Assembly: GCA_020536535.1 (NCBI GenBank) | Contig: JAHLWZ010000140.1 | Location: forward strand, 1-54,542 | Direction of reading: 5' to 3' | DNA: 54,542 bases | From: Pelomyxa schiedti | Taxonomy: Eukaryota > Evosea > Pelobiontida > Pelomyxidae | In this document: in pieces, positions 1 through 10,004 of the stretch | Layout: each line of letters starts with the position of its first letter | How positions within the stretch are numbered: the stretch's first letter is position 1 | Position numbers and translations under genes: made by a program | The notes under the pieces: generated by a model | What the model saw: only the letters and a program-made list of their open reading frames with translations | Database searches by the model: none | Told to the model about the DNA's origin: nothing

Positions 1-131
1 GTTGTTTCCTTGTGTGGTGCCGAAAAAGATTCCTGACAGTTTTGCAAGACTCCTTGCCAGCAGAATGTACGTCTTTTCGAGTGAGGGCCTGGAAAGTCTT
101 GAGGAAGGACAATAGCATTGATGGAACTTAC

Positions 132-973
132 CATTTTCACCTTCATCTCTGTCTTTACTCCTTTTCTCTGCTTTCATTCGTTCTGCTTCAATGCCCACTT
201 TCATCTCTGCTGCCTTCTCCCATACCTGCATAACAATAATTAGGAAGGGCAAGTCAGTCAATCTACCTGAGTCCATGGCACACGAGTGTTTATAATGTTG
301 TCACTGTCTTGCAGCAGTAATAGAATATAAATTCGTCCTTGGAATGAACTTAAATCAAAACTAAAGAGGCACAGGGAGAGTTACCAGGACTTTTCAAATA
401 AGCAGCAACCCGGTTTGCTGAACAGTTTGCAGGCAAGGTGGGAACAACAGTCTCTCCAATAGGGACACTCAAAGCAACTTCAATGTCACAGCGTGAGTGG
501 CTTTTTCTTCATTTTCGATATTAGAGTTTCCCTTAGAGATGTCCTACCACACAGTCAAATGATCAAATGAGAGTGAGTAAAAAATTACACACTTATTATG
601 GACCAAGTTGGCCTCTGCATCAAGCCGTTCATCATGTGTGGACTTGATGTGATCTGCAAAGAAACCACACTTTGAGCAGCAGTAAGGGTTTCTACGTTTG
701 GTGGGTTGGTTGTGTGCCATGAATAAGCCCAACAGAAAGTGTTTTTGTGCAGGCTAAGAACAAATTACTTGAATGAGTTAGAGGCAACAGTTGGTGCCTT
801 TATAACATGTAGCTTTTCACTTTCTTTGGTGACTTGTTTTCTGCCACAATTGGTGCTGTACAGTGTTGTTTGCACTTGATTCACAACATGCAAGTTTTGT
901 CATTAATTCGTTGCTGTGCTTCTGGGTCACCCTTCACTTCATTCACCACCCAATCGCCGCTGTTCGTCACCAT
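132..973 (-). CDS. zinc-finger-like hypothetical gene, 3' part uncertain
   Basis: A minus-strand multi-exon gene of unknown function is suggested by several short open exons. A possible first exon starts at an ATG at 973 (MVTNSGDWVVNEVKGDPEAQ). An exon at about 600-760 carries a Cys2/His-rich segment, CCSKCGFF then HIKSTHDE and a later His-Asn-Lys-Cys, which looks like a small zinc-binding module. Another open exon lies at about 380-490 (DIEVALSVPIGETVVP). An exon at about 250-300 reads DNIINTRVPWTQ, and the last visible exon (about 132-231) is charged (VWEKAAEMKVGIEAERMKAE), ends in a good gt-donor and probably continues off the left edge. Joins between these exons are not all resolved, and I do not recognise the protein. 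Lys/Glu-rich tails beside a small zinc finger are common in RNA-processing factors, but that is only a weak hint. Confidence 0.4.
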
Positions 974-1270
974 GGCAGCAATAAATCGCGACCCGTTTTC
1001 CTATAAAAATGATGATTTAAGACTATTGCCAAGATTTGCCCAAAGCTCCCCGAAAACGAGTTTAAGTCTTTTCAGGACACTTTTAGAGTTTGTTTAACTG
1101 GTTTTCGAGTTGGTTGTATCCACGGGTTGAGGGTTGAAGTACAAGCTAAAAGGGCAGAAAATTAAAAATTTGAGCCAATTGGTCCTAGCAATTGATTTTT
1201 TGGGCGATGCTTCCGTGTTAAACACAAACCAAAATCGGAATAAAAAAACCCACAACAAGGAGAGATCCAG

Positions 1271-3368
1271 ATGTACGTGGGCGTTGTTGCGGTACTATCC
1301 GTCGAACGTATTCGCAACCCGGACCCCATCAGCACTGAGACACGGCACACTGTGTCCGGTCTCCGCATCAGCGCGCGTGACGGCCGCATCATCGAGAAAG
1401 AGGACAACATGATATTTTGGACCACGGGTCATGATGCTCCCAGACCGGGCGACGGCCTCGCCATCGTTTCAGCATTTTGCAACGAGTAAGCGCCACTTCC
1501 CCGCGTATTTTTTTTTTTATTTTAAACATTGACAAATTTTTTTTAATTTTGCAGGGAAAAAGGAGACGTGCTCGTGGTGACACAGTATAACACAATAAAC
1601 TTGAACTTTTGGGCAATACTCGGAAGGCGTGGCGTAAACGCAACCGTGGACGAGAAGGCTGTCTCTCCAACTCCGAAGCGCCTGCGAAGCATTTCAATGT
1701 GCGATTTCTTCTTTTTCTTCACGAGATTGACCCATAAACAAAAAAAACCCCAGAAACAGTGATTGTCTCACAGAGAAACCGATACCAGAAGTACAAGTAT
1801 CTACTAGCACGCTCAAGAAGAACGACCTTATTCCACTTTCTTTGTCGACTTCTACTCCTTCCAGTAATGCATATGTCGCCTGCAGTGCCGACAACAACAG
1901 TACAAATGGCGTGAACAAGCAGAAGCCCCATAAGGTGCAGCCTCAGCGTCGCTCGAGTGCCTCACCACATTCAGACGTGGGAGCAACAGTTCCCAGGTAA
2001 AGCACACTTTTTTTTCCCTGAAAATTCAACTTCTAACACCAAACAAAGGCTGGGTGGATCTAAAAGGCCGCCTCCCAATTCCATAATTACTGCTGCTGAA
2101 GAAGATGATAATCGTCATCATGCTCCTCAATCTCAAGGGCCTTGCTGTTTTCCTACCACTAGTACAACAACTACTAGCAGTACAACATCTACAAATTCTT
2201 CCTCTTCTTTGGATGTGACTCACGGTGACCGAGACGAGTATGCAGTAGCACTTGACGCTGCCCTCGATCAGCTTCTAGGACCTGATTGTACCTCAACCCC
2301 AAGGAAGCAACAGCAAAGTGCAACTCCAACTCCATTTCTTCAAGTGGTGTATCCCTCCCCAACGCCTTATTCAAACAACCAAGTAGAATATGTTCAATCT
2401 CAGGTTGTTTCCAATTCTATTAGTTCATTCCTTCTTGCTGATATGCTTTGGCAGGAGGGTGTTGGTGTAAAGCTTGACTTGGGCAATCTGGACAAGTGCC
2501 GCACTGGGAACAGTCTTACAGTGTCGCTGTTAAACATATGTACTGTCAACGGAAATCAATTTTTTGGAGTCGACATTGATGTACCTTCCATCTCTTTTTC
2601 CCTTTTCCATTAACCACTAAAATTTCTCTCTCAGAACAGGGAGGCTATGGTAACTATGCAACAGGACTGTAAGTTCATCGAAGGCTGCGTTTATCGCGTC
2701 ACAGCGTCACCGTGCAGGATGGAGCCCGACAAGATGGAGCCCGAGACAGATCTGAGTATCAATGCTGTATCTGCGGCTCCGCACCCCGGAGCTGACGTGA
2801 GAGCTCTGTTCAAGTATGGGAGGCCAATTGGATGTAGATGGTTGTCGTACACTCCAGCTTCCGGGAAAGAGTTGGAAAGCATACACGACGTGCGTTCTGA
2901 AGTTTCTAAACGCAAGTTACATTCACGCGAGCGAAAGGGTTTGTCTTGTCTTCGTTTTGCCTCTTTGCCCTCTAACTTTTTGCACCAGATTTTGTTGGAA
3001 TTGTCACTGGTTACGATCACGGAAATTCATACTTCGTCCTCTTCGAGGATGGGACCCATCGCCGGGTTTTTTTCGGCATGCCGCCGTTGCAGGCACTCCA
3101 GTTCCGCACTAACGCGGCGGTTCAAAAGCTGCCTATTGGCAAGGTCATTGCGTGTAAAAATGCAGCTGTGGGGTACTCCAGGGGCTCGATGGCAAACCAC
3201 GCAGGCATGTTTTAAAATGAGCACATCCTTGCCTTTTGACCGACTTTAGGTTATGTCGCTCTCGTGGATTCAAACTCTATTATCATACCAATTGCTCCAG
3301 CTGAACAAGTGGCCAAGACGTTGATAGCCACGTATCACCGTGTACGACACCGTCTCGTGTTCTCCTAA
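1271..3368 (+). CDS. hypothetical protein with Tudor-like C-terminal segment
   Basis: An unrecognised protein of roughly 530 residues in about six exons. The ATG at 1271 opens a globular N-terminus (MYVGVVAVLSVERI, then FWTTGHDAPRPGDGLAIVSA). A donor at 1486 and acceptor at 1554 join smoothly to EKGDVLVVTQYN. The middle is Ser/Thr/Pro/Gln-rich and probably disordered. The last third has an aromatic, acidic pattern (VGIVTGYDHGNSYFVLFEDG) typical of Tudor/Agenet-like barrels that bind methylated residues; this is inferred from pattern only. The final intron can be read either as a GC-AG intron at 3205-3249 or as a GT-AG intron from about 3173; both restore the frame to the stop TAA at 3366-3368. 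The gene lies head to head with the minus-strand zinc-finger-like gene, about 300 bp away. A chromatin or RNA role is possible but unproven. Confidence 0.6.
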
Positions 3369-4840
3369 CCCGCGGACCCACCATCCAAATTCACCAACAA
3401 ACAATGAAAAACAGTGTCACAATGCCACCCCAACGACAGGGTTCCTCTCAATCAAACAAAGTGTTTCTTTCTTGCCGACCAAGATGGACCAAAACATTCC
3501 AAAAAAGTTACCCACGAATTTCTCTCGTGACGAAACAGCAACTCTAACGCTGATGAGGTCGTGGAGATGTGCGATTACGCCACGTTGTGACATTATGGGA
3601 CTTCGCACCAGCATTCGTTGCAACACAGTTTTTTTTTTAAACAAGAATTCCCTGTTACAGCTTGTATTTCTCCCACTGAAGTTACATGCAACCTCTGGTA
3701 ATTGCAAACCAAGCTTGCTGAGGAAGGAAAATGTCACCATGTAATCCTGCAAAGCAACAGACGACAAAGAATGAATTCACATTGCACCCTGACTTGTTGT
3801 TGGGAGTATTGAATATGAAATTTACTAGGTTTGTGTCCATGAATGCTACATTCTACCCACAGTGTGCCTACCGAGGAAAAAAGCAATGGGGAAACACAAG
3901 AGAATGACTTCCATGAACAAGGGCCAAAAAGTATTATAATACCGGAAGTACTAGAGAAAGCACCTCACATCATTCCTTGAGCTTCGCTCTGGACGGCGGT
4001 GCCTGGAAGGTTTCCATGCTGGACCTTTTCTTGTGGCTCGGTGTAGGGGACGAGCAGCATGTATGTGAGTGTTAATTTCTGAAAATGTGAACTTAATCCT
4101 TGACCATAGAAAGATTGGTTGACCGACTGAGTATGACTTCAGAGGAATACACGACTGGTGAAATATGCATGACACGAGTTGTGTTACTATTGGCATGGGA
4201 GATAAGAACACACAGTCCCAGACAGAGCCTCTATCTTGAGGACTTGGACCTGGGAATCAGTTCTGCAAATCAGAGACCAAGTACTTCTTCATTCCTCTCT
4301 TTGATTGTCTGCTATGGATTGTCAATCAGATGAAATTGTACTGTACAGTTTGCGCAACAGAGACCATCAAGGTCATTCACGCATGTACTTGACTTAGAGC
4401 CACATCCGTTCTGATGCATTTCAAGCAATTGTGCCGTCATTTTATTGAAATAGTGAATTGTGCTTTAGTTTGTGAACTAGTCTTTCTTACCTATGCAGAC
4501 CTGTGACAGTATGCCTGATGCAACTAAGATAATTAGCCAATCACCCCCTTGATCAGGTTATCTAATTGTGCAAGCTGACCATCCTGTACCCTGCTCTTGC
4601 TTCCTCTGCAGTCTTGATTTTGCTGCTCAAACTGGATATCAGCTGCGGGTTGGATTTCTAAACATAGGTAGGCTCCTTTCGCCGAATCTGTAGCCACCAA
4701 CTTGCTCGCCGGCCCAAACGGGGGAAAAAAAAATCTTTTGGTGATGAGGCGACGAACCGACGTGTTATTACTAATGGCTCACGTAATCAGTAGCTTCAAC
4801 AGGAGGATTACTGATACGAAAACCAATTTGAGTTCGTGTT
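3369..4840. other. region without a confident gene
   Basis: No gene can be supported here. On the minus strand there are short open stretches (about 3417-3767 and 3951-4211) with plausible acceptors, for example a segment beginning LLQLVLPE-like near 3730 and one ending SMETFQAPPSRAKLKE near 3960. They share no recognisable family and do not join cleanly. They may be exons of an unrecognised gene, decayed sequence or UTR. Confidence 0.4.
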
Positions 4841-5298
4841 ATGGAAGGAGCGGGAAATGTGTCGGGTGCCATTGCGACTGCCTTGTTGGGCTTGTCGGCA
4901 GCTGTGGGAGACCTCAACAGGCTGTTAACTGCTAAGGTATCAAGTGAAAAACTTGTTTTCTTCTTTCAATAAAGTGCTTTGTGACATCATGCAAGTGTCA
5001 AAATGCCAGGAGGGTGTGAACTAAAAACAACAAAAAAAAGGGTCACGGTGTGCCTATGGAGACTGGTGGAAAGTTGGTCGAAGATATTGAGGCTGCTACG
5101 GCACTAATCTTGGGAGTGAATCAGATCATACAACCACTGCCTGACCAGGTCAGTCTGTTACCATGTCTCACATTCATGATATTCATCACTTGACAGGTGA
5201 ATGTTACAACGGTGGAAGCCTGGGAGCTTGGAAGCAAAGGTTCTCACCCAAAGAGTCAGGACTCTCAAAGTTTTGACAGTAGGCAAAAGGGGCATTAA
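4841..5298 (+). CDS. small hypothetical protein (about 100 aa)
   Basis: A small two- or three-intron gene that I do not recognise. The ATG at 4841 starts MEGAGNVSGAIATALLGLSA, then AVGDLNRLLTAK up to a GT donor at 4937. A second exon (about 5041-5150) reads GHGVPMETGGKLVEDIEAAT and continues to a donor at about 5151. The intron there ends in ttgacag, and the last exon (VNVTTVEAWELGSKGSHPKS) runs to the TAA at 5296-5298. Ala/Leu-rich amphipathic stretches suggest a short helical subunit of a larger complex. The first intron has a poor A-rich acceptor, so its exact end (5040) is uncertain and a tiny extra exon could lie within it. Confidence 0.5.
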
Positions 5299-6322
5299 TC
5301 TCCATAATTGAGCCTTGACATTTTTACCTTGATTCATGAAGTTCGATTGATGCTTGTGGGGTGGTTTGTTTCTGTTTGTGCTGTTGAATGGGCTCTTGGA
5401 AATGCCATAAGTCCTCACTCTAAATTCGATGTCAAGGTGGAACAGACCCGGTTGTTGTTGAGGTGGTCAACAGCTGAAAGGAGCTGTTATGTACACTGCT
5501 TGTTGTACCGTTGCTCCCTAATCCAAGTTCTTTTTATATTGGTGTTTAGATAGAAAACGCTGTTGAACGCCATACCACCAAGATCCAGACCAACTAGTGA
5601 AGTGCAAGTAACTGCGCAATGCTTGTGCGGTGTACTGCTAAGATCAATACTCATCAATGCTTTGTTGGTGGAAATTAGCGGTGCAACACTTGCTGCTCCA
5701 TTTGAACCAATTTCATTGCCTTGGTTATTTTTTATCAATGGGTGTGTCACAGTTAGAGGGCAGAAATACCATAAAGTTTGAAGCTCACAAGTGTTTTATT
5801 CATAGAAAGGGCTTGCTGCTCCCTTATCACCAATTTCTTTTTCTTAAGGATTTAGCTCACTTGGTTGGTAAGTGGTGATGTGTACGATAGAGAACGAGAA
5901 GTGTGTTGTTTGACAAGAGGAGTTGTGAAATTCCTTTCGCTCCACCCAACCAAACATGATTTCCTGATTCGATATTAAAAAGGGTAGACGAGCAGAAAGG
6001 GCTATAAGGACAAACTAGCAAGGTACAGATATGGCATAGATTGATTCGTGCACCTTCACCGTTTATTTGTGTCTGGTTTGGTCAGTTTTTTTTTTGGTTT
6101 ATGGGTCTATGTGTCTCCCAAAGGGCAAGAAGCACGACAGAAATTAACAAACCAGGTAGCTCCAGGCTCCTCGTGCAGCCTGCATATTTTTTCGACACAA
6201 TGACTCTGTTTAGATGAGGAGCACTCGCAGCGCCTCCCATCAGACCCCAAGGAAAGCCCTTTTGTCTATTCACTTTTCCCAGAAACGAACCAAAAAAAAC
6301 AGTTCTTCTTCGTCTCCTTTGT
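5299..6322. other. intergenic region containing LRR remnant
   Basis: Apart from the leucine-rich-repeat remnant at about 5560-5870, listed separately, I see no supported gene here. Short ORFs on both strands overlap and lack family features. The left boundary is the stop of the small plus-strand gene and the right boundary is the stop of the ankyrin-TBC gene. An alternative last exon of that gene could extend to about 6267. Confidence 0.5.
5560..5870 (-). pseudogene. decayed leucine-rich-repeat fragment
   Basis: Reading leftward on the minus strand, two consecutive repeats of the ribonuclease-inhibitor/NLR type appear: EIGDKGAAS, then MNKTLVSFKLYG, then GNEIGSNGAASVAPL and STNKALMSIDLS. This matches the pattern N-x-I-G-x-x-G-A-x-x-L-x-x-x-L-x-x-N-x-x-L-x-x-L-x-L. 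The second and third pieces join across a plausible 50-nt intron. The first repeat is interrupted: an in-frame stop precedes KEIGD, and one base must be added or removed to pass from GAAS to the Met-Asn-Lys-Thr-Leu segment. No start, signal or further repeats are visible, so this looks like a relic of an LRR gene rather than a working one. Confidence 0.5.
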
Positions 6323-9300
6323 TCAAATACACAGTAACTGAAGTGTTTTTGGGGCTAGGAGGAATTGCTGTCCTGCAAAGAGGTTAAGAAAGAAAAATCA
6401 ACAAGGGCAGGGAAATTCCATACCTTACGGGGTGGGGAGAGACTCCTTGTGGCCCTGTGTGTACTTGATGGTGACATGATTCCGGCGGCTGTGGGAACTC
6501 TGGCTGGAGTGGATGAGAATGTAGGGAGTTCTTTCCGGTTGTGCAAAAACTTGCAAGTGCTTTCAAGGAACTCCTCGGGAGTTATCTTGCTACTTTTGAA
6601 TAATAAGTGTATGTCCCGGACTTTGTTGACGAGAAGTCCATCATCATTGACAGCAAGGATTTCCTCTGTTTACGGGGAGTCAGTAGTTGTATATAATTGG
6701 GAGTTATATTTGTTGGGCATATTTTTGGGGAACGGAAACATGCTTCTGAAGGTGTAGAATATAGCAACTGTTACGGCGTACAAGACTTCATAACCCTCAT
6801 AAAACATCAAGTCAAATACTCCGGCTACAATCTCATAGGGCAGTACACTCAAATAGAGTGTAAGAAACCTGAAATGGATATAAGAGTTCATCACTAAACT
6901 AACGTGACCAACCAATCAATAACATAAACTTGAAGTCTACTTTCTACTGCTCGAGCTTTGAAGTGTGCCCATACTTGTGGTAGGTCTTGAGATAGAAGTT
7001 GTTTCTAATTGCGAAGGTGAGACCGTTCAGTTAAAGAATAATGCCCAACCTGTGTGGCGAAGAATTTGAGAAGTGCAGAGTTGCCTTCCAAAAATACAAT
7101 TCGTAATGAATAATTTTCATCAGACATGAGCTGAACAAAGGTCCAGAAAGAATTCTATGGCTGCTTAAAACCCAAAGGAAGGGTGAATGAAAGAGAACCT
7201 CTTCATCCAAGTGCAACAACAAAAAAGCAGCGATCTCAGCCATACCCTGAAAGCTCGTTTAACATATTTTTCATTCATGGATATTCACCTGTCTGTATCC
7301 AAGGGATGGGTCATGAACGGCATAAATGCGAAGTAGCTTGAACAAAGTAAATTGCAACGCTTCATGATCTACAGTTTGAAACAGTTCAAGTTGAACCACT
7401 CGTTTCACATCGGTATCAATTTGAGCCAAAATGGAAGTTGGAGGACTGGCATTTGAGAGTAGCTTATGAGAGTCAGACTGAGATGGAAAAGTAGCAGGCA
7501 AAAAAAAACCCAAAACTTACAGCATATGTGCTTGCATTCTTTGCTCGCAGACTTGATGCCCGTGATGATAGCACCCAGACCACAGGCCTAATTGTTGCAG
7601 GTACTCCTTTAAGGTATGCTTTTCTTATCTACACATTATAAGTTCATAGTTCTAGAAGTCGTATTTCACCTTGGTCTTCTTCACCTTATCCCACTCTCCC
7701 ATCATTTTTTCCCACTTAGAAACATCTTTACTAGATTTTGAGGTGCTATCTAAAGTTAGTGCCACATAAAGTCATACAGGTGGATACAAATTTTTAGGAA
7801 GAAGACTTTCTGGATGTGTCTCTTTCAGTAATTGCAACTTGAAGTCATACACATAACACATGTCAATTGGGTTCTCTTGAACAAAGGCTGCAATTGTAGC
7901 CTGAAGACAAATACAAAATGAATTGCAATTGAGATGTAAAGACATACCTCCCGCTTTTTACAAAGTGCGTAGTACAATGGTATATTTCCTGCACCATCAC
8001 TCAGCCTAGGATCAGCTTGATTCTAATGATGATAAGTACAACGAGCCTTACTGAATGCAAGCAAACCTGTAGTAGTAGGGCTACAATTTCAGGTTTTTCG
8101 GAATGTCCGAGAACAGCTTGGTGTAATGTTGTTTCCTGGTAAGGTCCTCCTTTCAAGGAGTTGAGTCCCTTGTTTGAAACATAGTAAAACACACTGGCGT
8201 TAGGATCAGCACCAGCTTTAAGCAGAGCTTCCGCAGTTTTAAAATCTCCGTTGACTATAGCAATATGCAATGGAACATAACCCGCTACATTGTACCTGAG
8301 TTGCACAAAGTGAAGTCTATATAATTTGAACCCAAACTATATTGTAACTCACACATTGGAATCAGGCTTCAATGCCAAAAGCGTAGTTGTAATCTGAGTA
8401 TTTCGCATAATCACTGCAATGTGGAGAGGAGTGTTTCCATCTACATTTCTGGTGTTCAGAACTGACTGCAGCATTAAGAAATTTTAGGAGTGGTTTTCCT
8501 TTGTCAATCCTACCTTTGGACATTCTTCTAATAGAATTTGTATGACTTCATCATTGCAATTGTGTGTAGCCAGATGCAAAGGTGTATTATTACTTTTATC
8601 TTGAGCATCTTGGGCAGCTCCAGCTTTGAGTAGTATCTTTATTACCTCAGAGTCACCTTTCAGTACAGCCACATGCAAAGCAGTGCTATTATCTGCTGTA
8701 CAGCGAGCATGTATATTTGTAGATTTCCCAAGCTCAGCTTGCACTTCTTCCGCTCCTCTAGCAGTGTAAAACAAAAAATAAATGAAATCGAGGAGAAGTA
8801 CAAAAACACAGCACGGTGAAGTGGTGGACGAGCTTCACCCTTTAAAATGTTACGATGTAGACTTAAAAGAGAAAATGTACCTCTACAGTGAACTCCTTTG
8901 AAGTAAAAAAGGAGGGGTCAAGTTCAAAAAAGTCTGCACCCATTTCACTGTATTTCTTATCAACATCAGAACGTTGTGCTATCTTCGCAGCAAGTGTTGT
9001 TAGCATGGTGCTTGGATCAGTAGATGCACTGGATGTAGATATGGAGGATGTTGTGGTTGTAGAACTTGCAGTGGTAGTTTCGGGTGGAAGTATTTCGACT
9101 GGGACTGCTGAAGTTTCGGCAGTCGGGTGAGCATGGGCAGAAGACGAGGACTGTCGTGTGTGATGACGGGATCTAGAAGACAAAGGTACAAGAGTAGTTT
9201 GATCAGCGTCATATGCGTGACTGAGAAGCTGTACAGAGTGCCGTTTAGATGTGGGTGGTGAAGTGAAGCTGGAAGTAGATAATTCCGTTGTTACTGTCAA

Positions 9301-9867
9301 ACTAGCACTGGTGGCAGATTTTTGTGCTAGCTTTCCATCCGCAGGAGTGCTCACCTGTACAGCCTCTGTCCCAGATGTGGAGACAGTGGATTTTGGAAGG
9401 GAGGTTTTCCTCCATGCAGCTAAAAGTGATAGCCTCCTTTTATGTTGTGTTGGTTGTGGTTCTTGAGGAAGTGTGGGTGTGCCACCATCAGAACTAGCAG
9501 GAAGTGAAGTGCTACTAGAAGTAGAAGTGGAAGTGGAAGTTGAAGTTAAAGATGCTGAGGAAGCAGAAACATTAACAGTCAAAGACGAAATGTCATGGGG
9601 GTCTTTTCCGCCCTCAACCACGTCTGTATAGCTCCCTGGTGGAGATGATCTTCTTCGAAACTTACGTTCAAATATAGTTCGGTCTTTGCCTGTAAATTAC
9701 AATTATTAATACAGATTGAACACTAGCCAATGGTAACAAAGTCTACAACTATCAGTGGGACCAAATACCAAAAAAAAATGAAACCAAAACCCAACGCAAA
9801 AATGAGAGAATAGGAGGTAGTAAATTGCTTAAAAACAAACATCGAGTAACTACGAACCCGTGGCCAT
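6323..9867 (-). CDS. ankyrin-repeat/TBC-domain RabGAP
   Basis: Predicted GTPase-activating protein for a Rab GTPase. The first exon is tiny (ATG at 9867, MATG) and spliced by a donor at 9857 to 9689; this start is the weakest point. A Ser/Thr-rich, probably disordered region (9689-8881) is followed by about five ankyrin repeats between 8839 and 7910, with clear cores such as TALHVAVLKGDSEVIKILL, TPLHLATHNCNDEVIQILL, TPLHIAVIMRN and VPLHIAIVNGDFKTAEALL. The TBC domain spans about 7730-6690: KGVPATIRPVVW, then the arginine-finger motif IDTDVKR, the glutamine-finger motif GYRQGM, FWTFVQLMSDENYSLR and the C-terminal FLTLYLSVLPYEIVAGVFDL. Both catalytic fingers are present, so GAP activity is expected. 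Introns are 35-60 nt. The last exon join is ambiguous (stop at 6323, or slightly further left). It lies 138 bp downstream of the C2-DIL gene on the same strand. Confidence 0.85.
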
Positions 9868-10004
9868 TACAAATGAAGTGATTTAGAAATTAGGAGAATA
9901 GACAAAACCCATCATTTGGAAAAAGAGAAAAAACAAAGTCGTACAAAGGAATTGATCCTCGTTTTTTTTTTCTTTTCTAAACATAACACCAAGAGAGTTC
10001 TGAG

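Noticed and set aside
3205-3249. A definite GC-AG intron in the Tudor-like gene
   Set aside because: A GT-AG alternative starting at about 3173 restores the same frame, so the rare intron type cannot be claimed.
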